Shown in pieces: positions 23,546 through 40,711 of a DNA stretch of 64,000 nt. The stretch comes from Apis mellifera (Eukaryota > Arthropoda > Insecta > Hymenoptera > Apidae), in assembly GCF_003254395.2 (NCBI RefSeq), contig NC_037652.1, positions 6,519,501-6,583,500 on the forward strand. Direction: 5' to 3'. Below the pieces are notes generated by a model, which saw nothing but the letters and a program-made list of their open reading frames with translations, searched no databases and was not told the origin of the DNA. Position 1 is the stretch's first letter. Each line of letters begins with the position of its first letter. Both the position numbers and the translations under genes were made by a program.

Positions 23546-25466
23546 TGCCTACACCCCCCTTCGATAAATACGGGGGATTCTACGGGAGACAGTGCGCGCA
23601 TTGCCAAGACGGATAGTACCTGGAGATATACAGGTGCGTAGAACTTGCAGGCGGAGAACTCGTGAGCGAAAGATAACGGGAAGAATTATTATTGCCCAGG
23701 TAAAACATTTCGACTTGAAAAGAAAAAAAAAAAAAGGACCGATTAACGATTTACGATCGGTATCCAAATAAGTAAAGATTTTTATCGATGATTTTTCGTG
23801 TTTTACTTGGGAGAGAATATAATAAATAGAAACGATATTCGCACGATTCCATCTTTTTTTTTTTTCGATCGACGATGGAAAGATGCGTGAAGTTAATAGA
23901 GAGAGAAAGAGAGGGAGAAAGAAAGAGAGAGAATAGAGAAATTGTCGCTAAAAATCAAAGAGAGTCTAAGTTGTTAAAAGATATATTATATTCGGAAAAT
24001 TATAATACACTTCGAAAGATTGTGAAATTTTCATCAGATCGATCGAGTAATGCAGCATCGAGTATCGCTTTCATTCACGGGTGAAAGTTAAACTTTGATT
24101 GATAATTTCGTGGGTGGAAATTTTCAGCGCGACACGACCGTCTAGACGCGCTTCTTATCGAAGCCGCGCTACGTAAAATCGATATTCATTAACACGAAGC
24201 GCTATAAATAATAATTACCGACATCGAAAATAAAATTCAAGATCAAACGAAAGCGCACACCCAATGCTACATCTCGTGGATAGAGAATCGAGCGCTAAAG
24301 AATAATTGCAACTCTCTATAAAGGATGCACCTAATCATAGAAATACCTAGCTAAATCGACAATTCTACCAACATACTCTACGAGAGACTGCTGTATGTAT
24401 ACTGCTACACGAATAATAATAAATACTACTAAATTTACGGAAATACGCGACATTGGCACGCGTTCACCTATTTCGTTGGACATTTGCGAATTCCACAAGT
24501 TGCCTTTCAATCTCTGCATCGATCGATCAATTCCCAAAGATTCAGCGTTTGAAACGTTTCGAGAGATATCGAGCAAGTAAATTTTCAAACGAATTCACGC
24601 TTGTCCATCCTATCATGCAATTGATATCGTTTACACATGCTTTCATATGTTTGATATAGTTGAAAACGATCAAGCGAACCGATCTTTTTTCTCTGGAGAG
24701 AAATTCACGATCGCAAGGAAATAAAGATTTTCGTGGAAATAAATTTCTAAATAAACCGTAAGCATCGAATATGTTTCTCTCTAATCGATGTCGTTAAAAA
24801 CTATTCCGTGTTCCGCTATATCATGCTGTTTTCCGTCATCGTTTCGTCTCGTCCTTTCTACGATTTCCAATGCAAGCTAAGAGAGAAAAACGTGTCGAGA
24901 TTTGTATTGAAAAGCGAAATACCATTGGGCTTGTTTGCGACTAAGGTAGAAGCTTCCCATTGATCGCTGCTAAAATTACAATCACGGAATTACATAAGGT
25001 AAAACTGAACTATTAAATCTTTCAAAGAAGTGCGAAGATCAAAATATTGAAGAAAGCTTATAAAGCTTGGCTAAGAATCAATACGTAAAAGGAGAATTAG
25101 CATTCTGTGAGTGTTGAAAGTCTACGTTGCTATTATCTAGAAAGATCTATAAGTTATAACAGGTGGAAAAAAAAAAAAAAAAAAAGAAAAAAATATTATT
25201 AAACGCACCGTTGTTCGGTCGTGTAAAACAATCGTGAAAACGGCCGTGCGTTTTCAACTGAGTTTTATATACACATTATAAATGTATGCACTGTGTAATT
25301 CCACTAGCAGCTCTGGTCCCGGGCATCCGGGGTCACCATAGCAACGGGAGAGCTTCTACCCTGTATCCACCCCACTTTGCAATTTCGGACCATTTGTCGA
25401 TTAAAAACGCGCGAGATCTGGAGATCTATGTCTATGTATGTATATACAAAAGAAAAAAGAAAGGAA

Positions 25467-25469
<3 letters not shown>

Positions 25470-25505
<36 letters not shown>

Positions 25506-25520
25506 AGAGAGAAAAAGACA
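25470..25520. repeat. (GA)n purine microsatellite
   Basis: Run of about fifteen GA units followed by variants (AAAGAGAAAGAGAG). Simple repeat within the GC-rich island. Confidence 0.9.
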
Positions 25521-27958
25521 ATGTCTAGAGAGGCATAGAACGTGGTCACATCGGTCGGTACTCTAGAGCGGACCAACTATTAATTACAATGTATTCCAAA
25601 GTGCTATCTCTCAAAGGAGGAATCGTCAATAGGGCAAACAAGGAGGAGAATTTGTATCGTATATTCTTTCTTTCTCTGTCGAACGAGTCTCGCACCTTGC
25701 CGTTGCATCTTTGGCAGCTGTTAGCACTGACACACCGCAACGAACGGTTTCGCGATAAAGGGGGAGATGTGTTCGGGCCTGGGCTGTCGTGTCAATCCCT
25801 TCGTCTCAAGGAGGATCTCTTTCCACGGCACGACGTATCGACTTGGCCTGCACCGATTATCGGAGAGGAAACTCGAGCGGCACTACAGTCGGCCTTTATG
25901 ATTGATGAACTTACTTTTCTCGCGGCTCTTACGTGACTTCATTGACCGCAAGCACCGATTCGTTGCCGGTTCACAGGTAAACGATCGCGCTCAGCGATCC
26001 GAACCACGTCCGACTGTCGATTTCGTTCCCGTCGTTGCTTCGAAACGAGATCGATCGAACGATCTCTTCCAATTTCCCGCTGTGATTACCGAAATTCTTC
26101 GCCAGATCTTTCTCCCTTTTTCTCTTTTTCTTTCCTCCTTTTCCTCCTTCTTTCTTTTCCTCTTCCCTCTTTTCACTCAATTTCTCACGTTCTTTCACGC
26201 TCCCTCACGTTCCTCGTTCGAAACCGATCGACGCGTGCACCTCTTGTTTCTCCGATCGATGCTTCACGACCGACTAACGTATAAGCCACGGACTGGGTAA
26301 CGATGTGCGCAGCCTTCAGCGTTCATGCACTGAAACAGCTGCCACGCAAAAGCACGGGGTATACTTGCTCCCGCGCAAGTCTACGTTCTTTTCCCATTAT
26401 ATACATATGCCAAATATTGGCCACCGCTAGCTAATGGGATATTATTTCAATAAACAATCGTCATTCAGCTCGTTATCCTTGCTTATTTTTTCCCAAGCCC
26501 CGCTCCATCCGGCTTCTTTTCCACCCAGCCGTTATATTTGCGTACTAGCGAATCAATTGGTTTCGCTTGCACACTAGAATAATGCACACAACTCCGTACA
26601 ATCGTCATATGTTATTTTTATACGTTTCAAAACAAGTCTCATCAATTATCGAGTTTAACCAATTTGCTAAGTGAACAATTTATTTCAATAAGATGCGTTG
26701 AAAAAAAAATTTATTTACATTAATGTAAATCCTATAAGAGAATTCTATTAAGCGATTATTTCTTTCTTCGACAAAAGTCGAATAAAACTATTTGACAATT
26801 TATCTTTATATTAAAATAGTCAAAATAAAAAAATAATGAAATTATGTAAAAATGAAACTGTTTTTCCAATTTAATAAATTTAATTTTGCTAAAAATATCT
26901 ATACGTAAGCAACAGGTAGAAAATATCTTATCTCATTGATTAGGCAGGAATTAGTCAATTAGTGATCAATCGATCGTAAAATTACTCATCGGTATATGTA
27001 TATTTAGTCTGGAGTATATGTACACTTAATCTGGATACTTACTACTTTCTAAAGAACAACAGCTACGAGATGCGGCTGACTATTTACGATTATTCTACTA
27101 AATGCGGACATCACATACAACTTGCCTATCATATGATAATATCATATCATTTTAAAATAAAAAGGAAAAGATTTAATGCATTATGAACTTTAATATTATA
27201 AACATGAGACGGGCAAAAATACTTTCTAAAATTGAAACAAAGCCAAAAACATGATTACAAATGGAGATCATTTATTTGAAATGTATTGATCACCGATAAA
27301 TACAATAGAAATGTATATCAAACGTTGAATATATACATTAAATGAATATATACATCAAAATATATTATAAATTATTTTAATGAAACATCTTAAATATAAA
27401 ATTATTCGCATGAATTATGAAAGTGGCAGTATTATCGATCGATAAGATCAAATTGTAAAATCGTAATTTACAGATGGCAGGATAATAGCACTTGATACCA
27501 ATAATAGTAATCAATAGTAATCATTGTATATAAAGATAAAAGAATATTGTATACATAAAAATATACAAAGAACATTATTTAAAGAATTAAAATCTTTAAT
27601 TTTCTTCTTTTAAAGATGCTTTTATTAATTTATTATAAGTTTCAAATATATTCTAAGAAAATTATTTAATATTAAACGGAAATATAACTAAAATATAAAC
27701 TACTTTGAAAAACTTTGACTAATAACATAATAAAGATAGTTACTTTCAAGACAAATCAAATTTAACAATGAAAAGGACGATATTTCTCAACATTTTTTCA
27801 ACATTTCATGTGAAAAACTTATTTTCGGTTAAATCAATTTTTAAATTAAAAGAAACCGCGTAATTCGGTTAGCAGACGAATTTTTCTATCGGCCATATCA
27901 GGAATGTGTGAGAATTGAGGGAAGGATATATTACGACTGGATGGCTTGATATTGAAAA

Positions 27959-30577
27959 ATGAATAGCAACGATATTTCAAATTTATCATACAAAGAATTA
28001 CAAGCTTTAGCTCTTCGATATCGAGTACCAGGTAACATAAAGGTAACTGATTTATTGTTAGAAATATAACTAAAAAAATTTCCTTCTTAATTTTTTTCCT
28101 AAAACGACAAGTAAATTGATTTTTGAACGATCGATTATGATTTCTGACCGTAGAAGAAATTACTGGTTAAAGTGTTGCAAGCCGCAAAAGGCGGAAATGA
28201 AAATGAAGTTGGCAGGCTACTGCAAGATCTTAAGCAAAATCGTAAGAGGAAAGTGAGAAAAGTCAAAATCAGAAAACTCGGGTTAACCTCCACACCATTA
28301 CATAGTCCTGATTACGGTATGGCTGATGATTATTACTGCCCGCAACAGCAACCACCTTATCAATGGGTGAGTTGATTTTCATTTAGTTTCGATGTTGTAA
28401 TGTATATTCAAACTTGAAAAAATTCAAATTATTTTAGAAAATCTCACATTCGTCTCAAAAATTGATCGATGATGCTTGAGACAGAAAATTATATCGAATA
28501 TGATTAATTTTATAGATCGATCATCAATTATCAATCTTATTAAAAATTGTATATTTACAATATTTCTATAACAATGAAAATTTTATTAGTTTATATGTAA
28601 TGTTTTTTAACAAAATTTTAATAAAAAAATAAAATATTTATTTTAAATAAAATAATTATTTCTACAGGTGGGTGCAGAAGAAGAAATTGCAAGCAGAGAT
28701 GAAGATAATAAAATTCCTCATTATGAAGAGTTTAAACAATTTTTGTTAAAAAGAATTCAAAGAGAATTTCAAACATATGATGCAAATAATAATCAAATAC
28801 AAGATTCAACTATAGTGGATTTAAGAACAGCAACTGTTTCATCTGATATGCAAAAAGTTCCTTTAGATATTAGTAATTATACTAAGTCTAATATAGTTGC
28901 TGTTAATAATGTAGATACATCTATATATCAACCAAATGATAATGTAGAATATCAAACATTAGAAGATACAAATAGCAATATGCAGGGATCTATACTTCTA
29001 AAAAAAATGTTACAAGCTCCAGTTGGTGCAAATTTGGGTGAGATAGCCAGTCCTGTACTTGGAAGATTTTGGACAATGGAACAATATCAATCCAATACCT
29101 TGTTAGATAATTCTGATACTTTAACTGCTGAATCAGACAATCAAGATAATGAAGAAAATTTAGAGAACAATACAGAGTGCTATGGATTTCTAAATGGTAT
29201 AAAGGGAGAATATTTTTTGAATGAACCAACTTTTGTGAAAAGTGTTGAAGAAATTGGTCAACAAATTTCAAATGTCTTAACAAATGAAAATATTAATCAA
29301 TATAAATATCCTAACACAAATATTGATATGCATCAAGTCTATGAAAATTGGACTATTACCAATGTTATGGATGCAACAGGTAACAGTTATGCAACATCAG
29401 ATGTTCAACCAACAAAAGTATTTCAGACTATGTATTGTGATAATATAATCTCTGATAGTTTAAATAAGCCTATAAATGATGAAAATTTAACATGTCAATA
29501 TCGAATGACAGAGACTATACATCCATATAATTCAAATCAAAATTTATTAAATTTGAATCCATCGGAAGAAAATCAATATTGTGAAACAAATATTATTTCT
29601 AATGATCAATCTAATTGTAATAATTCCTATTATTTACAAAATTTAATTAAGTGCAGTACAGAAACTACTGGAGAGTATTTGCAATATACACATTCCTTTT
29701 CAAATGCAAATATAGATCAAGAAACATATACATCTACTACATCTCAGACATTTTCTAATAATAATCATTACAATGCTAATCTTCCATATGAATATTCTTG
29801 TTCACATAATAATCAGTCAACCATTCCATTATCTGAAAATTTAGGACAATCAGAACAAAATTGTAATTCTATAATACAAACAGAATCTAATAATCATAGG
29901 GATATACCTGTTATAACAGATAAAATACAAACAAATGGTATGTAGTCATTCTACTGTTGCTTTAAAATTATTTATTTAAGAATATAAAGAAAAATAATAT
30001 TATGTTTTTAATATCTTCAGGAATGCTAGATCCATTTTGGCCAAAAAGAATATCCAAAATGCCTCCAGATTCTATTTTAGAAAATATTTTGAATTTCATT
30101 AGTAACAAACGTATAGATTTATCAAAATTAGATCAAACATCTTGTGTATATTGTTACATAGCTCCTATTGTTACTCATACACCAGTTTCATCAAGTATAA
30201 GTTGTTCCCAAAAAGAAAAATTTGTTGCAGAATATAGACAACATTCATTTTCTCCATATTGGTTACTTTATAATGATACTTCATGCGGAATGCGAATGGC
30301 TAATTTACAAACGAACGTTAGGGAAGCTATGATAGAAGAATCACGGCCATTACATTCACCATTATCAAATAACGAGTCTGATTTAAGAGAATCAGTTGCA
30401 GGAAGTGAAGATTCAATTACTGAAGTTTGGACTCATAATTATACGAATTACGAAACACCAGCCGAAAAAGATGTAAATATATGCGAAGATTTAAATGTTG
30501 AAGTTACAGATTGTTTATTTTCAGTGATCAATACTGAACCATTGGTTAGTCAAGTAAATGATCTTTCTAAAAATTAA
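27959..30577 (+). CDS. uncharacterised 707-residue protein with SAP-like N-terminus
   Basis: Four exons: 27959-28042, 28154-28366, 28668-29937 and 30021-30577, all in frame. The N-terminus (LSYKELQALALRYRVPGNIK, then KLLVKVLQAAKGG) has the helix-turn-helix spacing of a SAP-type DNA/RNA-binding motif, followed by a basic cluster (NRKRKVRKVKIRK) that could be a nuclear localisation signal. The large exon 3 is Asn/Gln/Ser/Thr-rich and probably disordered. Near the C-terminus is a more ordered stretch (LDPFWPKRISKMPPDSILENIL) with a CVYCY pair. I do not recognise the family. A nuclear, chromatin or transcription role is inferred only from the SAP-like motif and basic patch. Start is the first ATG in the exon. 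Confidence 0.85.
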
Positions 30578-31399
30578 AAAAAAATGTGTACTATTAATAG
30601 TACATAAAATTGTATTTATCATTATTAAAAAAGAAAGAATATAAAAACAATGATATTATGTAATTTATGAAGAAAAATAATTACACAAATTATTTATATA
30701 TTTAAGATTATAAATCAAAGTCAAACATGATCAATTGAAGATTATCTTATTTAATCTAAAAATTTCAAAAAAGCGATTTATTATGTTATAGCGATCATGT
30801 AAAACTATTTTTTCAATGTTAATAAAAGTGCAATGTTAATTACAGAAAAAATATGTTAGTATTAAAAAAATAAAAAAAAGTAAAATGATTTTTTTTTAAG
30901 TTGGTGTTTGTAAAAATATAAATTTGGCAAAAAAGAATTACAAAATATACCTACTATATATGCGGAAAAAAACATGCAATTTTTTTTTATAAAACGAGGA
31001 TAAAGAAACAAACGATATAGAAATAAGAAAATGAAATTAATTTTAATAGATTATCCGAATTAAATATTTTTGATTAAAAATAAAATCAAAAAACTTTTTT
31101 CGTTTATTTTCTTTATCTTCAATCAATATTTATATATCGTTATATATTTTAATAAGAAATAAACAGCAAGCATCACAAATGTAAATTAATAAAATATTTA
31201 TTTAAAGCCTTTTGTCCATAACTTTTACATAACATATAATATATAATCGAAAGAAAAAAATATAAATGATTATCATATTTTCGATTTTTTGATTTTTATA
31301 ATTCAATCTTTATTAAATAATAACAAAATTTTTTGTATGCAAAAATAACTATGAGTTTCAACGAATTATTTATAAAAATTAAATGAAAATTTTACTTAC
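30578..31399. other. AT-rich spacer
   Basis: Low-complexity A- and T-rich sequence with no exon recognised. It probably includes the 3' UTR of the gene at 27959-30577. Confidence 0.5.
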
Positions 31400-31562
31400 T
31401 TGGAATTCCTTCTGCCTGCATTTGTGTTTTCAAATAATTGAAAACTTTAACTGGGATCGATTCCTTTCTTCGATTTTTATATACTCCTACTTCAGAATCC
31501 ATATTTTTCGAAGTACTTTGTTTATCAGAAGATCTACCTGGTGTCATATGAACACTATACAT
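31400..31562 (-). CDS. isolated 5' coding exon, candidate first exon of the KChIP-like gene
   Basis: Minus-strand exon starting with ATG (31562) and ending at a strong donor (CCAA|GTAAGT), coding 54 residues plus one base. It begins MYSVHMTPGRSSDK and ends YLKTQMQAEGIP. No continuation exon is seen nearby. Its phase fits the acceptor CTTACAG at about 23276, giving a junction GIP-K-GELEEL into the calcium sensor, with an intron of about 8.1 kb that would enclose the SAP-like gene. KChIP N-termini vary greatly through alternative first exons, so homology cannot confirm this. Other explanations: first exon of a different gene, or a chance ORF with a good donor. Confidence 0.4.
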
Positions 31563-32578
31563 TATGTTTTTTTGATATTTCACTATATTAATAAATTAAT
31601 AATTTAATTAATAATCTGATTAAACGTTTCTTCTTTTCTTTTTACTTTTTATTTAATATTTGAAACAAGACTTATTTCGCGCCTCATCGAAATGCTTTTT
31701 TTATCATTTTTATGATTTCAACAATCGTTATATTATTTAAAATTTACTGGAAAAAAAATAAAAAAATATAAATAATGAATTTATAATGCGAAATAAAGAT
31801 AGTACTTGCTAGACCAAGATCTCAGACACTACTGCTTTTAAAAAAAAGCAATAGCGCTATGTAGGTAAGTGGTGCAATGTATCTAATGATGTCCTCGAAA
31901 ACTGAGACTAATTATTTCGCCGCTTCGTTTATTTTTTGTGTATAAAAAAGAAAATACTAATATAACTCTAAATACAAATCAATTTCATAAATCATTCTCT
32001 CAAAATTCTAATAAAAATAAAATATAATAAAATATAATAAAATTTTTTTTGAGAAAAATAATTATTTTAAATTCTAACGAATTATATAAAATTATGTAAT
32101 CTAAATATAAAATTAAAATATTATTTTTATTTTGGATTATTATAATATATTAAATTTATATTGTATTTACTATTATAATAAAATAAAATTATTGAAATTT
32201 AAATGTAATGAATTCAAATTATTATATATTATTTATAATTATTCTCAATAAATTAAAATAAATTTAATTATTTTTTCTGAAATTAAATTGAATATCAAAA
32301 ACATATCGTTATTAAATTAAATATAAATAAAGTTTTATAGGTATCATTTGGATATAAAAACTAGATATCTAGATAATACAAAATCTAAAGATAAATTTCT
32401 TTACAATAACATGTTCCTAACCTAGTAATGATTTCAATCACGAAATTGATATACATATTTTAAAAATTGAGTTTTTAAATAAAATAATCTTGAGGTTAAA
32501 AGTTAAAGTTACAGTATAATATAATCTTAAGTATTCTTTGCAAGAATTATATATAATACGAAAAATTAATTTTAAATA
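31563..32578. promoter_or_regulatory. possible divergent promoter region upstream of mRpS26
   Basis: One kilobase, AT-rich, between the minus-strand ATG exon and mRpS26. A slightly more complex block at about 31800-31940 could be a core promoter. No specific motif recognised. Confidence 0.4.
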
Positions 32579-33321
32579 ATGATAGGATCGTCAGTGATAC
32601 TTAGTACATTAACAGTACGAAATTTAAATGTTTATGATCATTTAATATCCAATGGACCTTGTATTCAATGTGTACGATGGAAAAGAAAACCAATTTGGTT
32701 ACCAACAGCAAAATCTAAGATATTTAGAGTACCAGAAAGACCAGTCATACCTATAGAAGATTACTGTGAACTTAAACGTTTGTTCAATAATTATAGAACA
32801 ATAATGAAATCTTTAATGTATATGAAATTTCCATTATTATTTATAATAACAGATTTATATAATAAAATTTATTTATATAAAATATTATATTGCAATTTTG
32901 TCTTAGGTGTTTTTTTGTTCAAAAAGAAGAAGAAAAAAAAAATAATTTGGATTTTAATATTATGAAAGTAAATACAGAGAAAGATTTTGAAATATGTTCT
33001 TATGTAAATAGTCAATGGAACGAAAAAATAGCTATGATACGACAAAAAAGATTAAGTCAAGAGAAAACACATCGTAAAGAAGAAATTCAAAAAAAATTAA
33101 AAGAAAAAAAGGAAAGAGATTTGAAAATGCAAGAAATTATAGATGCAAATATCAAAAAGATGAAAAATGAAGCTACAACATTTATTACACCTAAAAATAT
33201 AGATCAAGCTATTTTAAATGCATTGGAAAATATTATAGACCATAATATAGCAATTGATCGTAATGGTAATTTTTACAAAGGTGAACCTAAAAAAAATGAA
33301 TCATCTACTACATCTAATTGA
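32579..33321 (+). CDS. mRpS26: mitochondrial small ribosomal subunit protein mS26
   Basis: Subunit of the mitochondrial 28S ribosomal small subunit. Two exons, 32579-32817 and 32907-33321, give 217 residues, near the usual size. The conserved N-terminal block is present (RWKRKPIWLPTAKSKIFRVP, then ERPVIPIEDYCEL), followed by a long basic coiled-coil helix (RQKRLSQEKTHRKEEIQKKL) typical of mS26. The N-terminus is consistent with a mitochondrial targeting peptide. Exon 2 begins with the A-rich segment FFVQKEEEKKNN, which aligns poorly with relatives and may mark a less constrained region. A polyadenylation-like AATAAA follows at about 33330. Confidence 0.9.
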
Positions 33322-37285
<3,964 letters not shown>

Positions 37286-40200
37286 TTATTCAATTCCCCG
37301 TGGACCATCTATTGGCATAGTATGTAAAACTTCATCCAACAATTGAAGAGCTCGATGTAAATGTACCTACATTATACATATATAAAAATATATATTTTTT
37401 TAATTTTTTAAATAATTTATAATATAATGTTTATATACCTCTATCCAGCAAGGAGTTTCTTTTATACTTTGTCGAGGATAATCAGGACCCCAACCTTTTA
37501 CAAAACTTAGACGTAAAATGCAAAGTCGTCGAAGATCATCTACACCTATTCCTGCTGCTGCACTAAGACCTATGTATATATTATATATATATATAAATTA
37601 TTATTAATTAAAAAATATTTAATTTACAATTATATATTTATAATTTATATAATAATAATTAATAAATATAATTATAATTATAATTATATATTTATTAATA
37701 ATTAATAAATATATTATATTAACTTTTAGTAATTGGTGCTCCATGTGTTAGATGTCCTGCTACAGCTGCAGCTTGGGCGGCAGCTGCAGCTTGAGCAGTA
37801 GCAGCTTGACCTCTCATTTGTTTATGACACTGTCGTAAATCAAAGACTTTAATATATGCAGAGGGATAAATTTTATGCACAGCATCCCCGGGTGCACGAC
37901 CTGCTTCTCTGTCTAAATAATAAGACTGTACAAAAACACTATGTTCACTTTGGCATCTTAACCAAACGTCTCCTTCACCTCTTAAATCTAAGACAACTCC
38001 TTTTCCTATAAAATTCATAGTCATTGAATTATTGTAATTAAAAATTATGAAAATAATATAATTCATTATACCTATGTGAAGACGAGCTTTTTCACTTTGT
38101 TCTGTTCTGTGTACATTACTCAAAGCTCCTAAGCAAAATCTATTGCCACCACTTGGATCCACATAACCATCAACTGTTACAGTAGGACAACCACTGCTTA
38201 CTTTAAATGTCTCGCCTACTTGAGTATCTAATTCAAAGTAGCCAACTGAACACCAATATTCTGGTGCTGGTTGTGTAGATAATAAACCACCGATGTTTCC
38301 ACTTACTTCACCTCCATGACCACCCCCTAATAAAGATATTAGTTATTACATTATTAGAATATAATATATTGTTTATTACTTACAATAAGAAGTAGGATGA
38401 AGATGTCTATGATCTGGAGGTTGCATGCTTTGTGTATATGTCAAAGTATTGGGTCCAGTCCATTGAGGTGCTCCTGAATTATAAGCAGCAGTACCTACTG
38501 GAAATCCATTTGAATGATGAAGATGTACAGGAGATACGGGAGAATTTTGACCTTCGCCTATTAAGAAAGCGAATTTGAGATTTATAAACACTAAAAGATG
38601 ATAAATTAGAAATAACATACCTAAAGATGCTGCTAATGCATCAACAGTAGGTGGTTGATTAAGATCTTGAGGAGGTGTGTTTGTTCCATAAAATGTTTCA
38701 GTAGATTGTCCCTGTGAAGGACTCAGCATCTGTGTTCCACTGCTTCCACTAGATGTATTCAATGACTGCTGTTGGCTACCTACGGTGTGACTCATTGGAT
38801 GTACTACTGCTGCAAAATCAAATATAACTCGTACACAATATAGGCAACATAATATAAAATATCAACTATTCTCAAACTATAGCCAGTATTTCTGAAATTA
38901 ATTATTATATCAGATTACATATTGCAAATATTTATGAAATTAGCAAAAAGCAACAAAAATTAACTGGCAAATAGACAGAAAATAGAATGTAAGAAAGCAT
39001 TCTATTTAATACGTACGATGATGAATGTTACGTGTTGTAGGATGATGAGGTGTAGGAATCCAGGTTTGTCTGGGGCAATTATTGTCATCCAATTTATTAT
39101 GTGGATTACCACCATTATTCCCTCCCCCATTACTGCCAAACACACCCTCACCACTAGCTGTGCCAAACAATAAAAGGAAAAAGAAAGAATAAAGCTAAAA
39201 TGAAATCAAACTAGCAATGCAAAATAATTCTGAATAAAGCAATATTAATAAAAGATGTGCAGGAAAAAAATAAAATCTTCTAACAATATAATATTGCAAT
39301 AATAAAGCTCTTTTTGTTCATGTATATTTTAGTGCATTTATTTATATTCACAAGATTTTGATCACATAAACATGCTTTATATTTAAATAAATCAGCTTCA
39401 ACAACTCCATATTTAAAAATACATTTATCAATCAATTTGTAACATTTTAATTTAAAAGAAAATTTGATTGTTTCACTAATAAATACTACGAACACATACA
39501 TTTTTAATAAATAATAATGAAAAATCCAAATTTTTATAATAAACAATTATACTTTTTGAAAAAAAATAAACTTTTACTTACTTGAATTAGGTGGTGCTAG
39601 ACCTGGTATAAAAGTCTGTTGAGATGGCTGAGTGTTATTAGATGAAGTAGGTTGAGTAGGTGGATGATGCTGAATAGTTTGGTTCATTTCTCCATCAACA
39701 TCCATTGCAGATCCTACTGCTCCAGCTGTTGCACTGCTCCCACCACCAACTGAATATTCATCTTTGACCAATCTACCACCTGGTCCTACGCCTACTCCCG
39801 ATTGCAGAGTCAGCCCAGATAGGTCTGTAAAGAACGGGTCTGTGCGGGGAAACCAACCCATTCCATCATACACCAAGGCCACAACAATAAATCATTTACA
39901 CTTATGGTGCTACAAATGAATTCACAGAAGCTTTGCAAAGAAACAAAGCAATGAAAAAAAAAACATCGATTGAAGCACATGATCTCTCTATGAAAAAAAG
40001 TGAAAAATATGTTTTATGACATACCTATGCCAGGAGATACAACTCTCTCATAGTGATATGGATTTACACATACAGAATCACATTTTAAATCAAAAGCAAA
40101 TTGGCAGTATTTGACATGTTTTAATTCATTTTTGTGTAAATCTGGCCATCTCCAGATTCGTGCATAAATAACATGTGGGAAACCTTTACGACCAGCAACT

Positions 40201-40711
40201 TGTAACCTTCCATCCAAAGTTCTCTGTATTGTAACACATTTACTAGGATGAGCTCCATTTGTAGTAATAGCAGTTATTAAGCTATCTAATTCATCTCGTT
40301 TTTCCTGAAAAATATAAATTATGTTAGATACATTTAATTACATTTGTTGGTCCAATACATTTACATAATGCTTACTTTAAGCTTTTTAACCAAAGATTCA
40401 ATAGCTCTTTTACTAAATCCTTCACTTTCTCCACCCTGACGATGACACATGAGAGAATGTACTATGCTTAAACAAGCATCTGCACTAGTTGGGGCACTAG
40501 GAGCGATTCCTGTCATTTCCCTCACTATAAGAAAATATTTATATTAAATAATGAAGAATATTTACTATATTAAAAAATTACATTAATATTTAAAATATTT
40601 ATAGAAATAATATAAATATATTTATGGGAATAATTAAAACTTACATTCTGGATTAGGTTGCATTGGGGGCGAGGGATACAGATGACCTCCCCCGCCCGCC
40701 AATCCAACCAT
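37286..40711 (-). CDS. Med: co-Smad Medea (Smad4)
   Basis: Common-mediator Smad that pairs with receptor-activated Smads in BMP/Dpp and activin signalling and enters the nucleus to regulate transcription. Eleven exons: 40645-40711, 40376-40524, 40025-40304, 39582-39824, 39017-39157, 38621-38809, 38384-38557, 38072-38326, 37724-38005, 37439-37569 and 37286-37366, giving 663 residues (human Smad4 about 550; the linker is longer). MH1: DACLSIVHSLMCHRQGGESE, KRAIESLVKKLK, then the DNA-binding hairpin LQVAGRKGFPHVIYARIWRW and zinc ligands. The linker keeps DLSGLTLQSG. MH2 starts at EYWCSVGYFELD and includes FCLGALSNVHR, GDAVHKIYPSAYIKVFDL, the Ala/Gln insert typical of Smad4, and GIGVDDLRRLCILRLSFVKGWG. 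There is no C-terminal SSxS, as expected for a co-Smad. Start is the upstream ATG (MVGLAGGGG); the MTGIAP Met in exon 2 is an alternative. Confidence 0.97.

Larger units (their letters stand above)
23297..27958. other. non-coding region with GC-rich islands (likely KChIP intron and/or promoter)
   Basis: No convincing coding exon found. Base composition is uneven: 23.3-23.65 kb and 25.28-26.55 kb are much richer in G+C and CpG than the rest, and hold several open frames that look like by-products of composition. A (GA)n run with variants lies at about 25470-25520, and a poly-A run at about 25167-25190. A hairpin at 23495-23545 is listed separately. The islands are good candidates for alternative promoters or 5' UTR exons of the calcium sensor. 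Confidence 0.45.

Noticed and set aside
25304..26300. Several overlapping frames on both strands in the GC-rich island
   Set aside because: Overlapping frames on opposite strands, charged repeats from GA/TC runs, and no splice logic or domains. They reflect high GC content.
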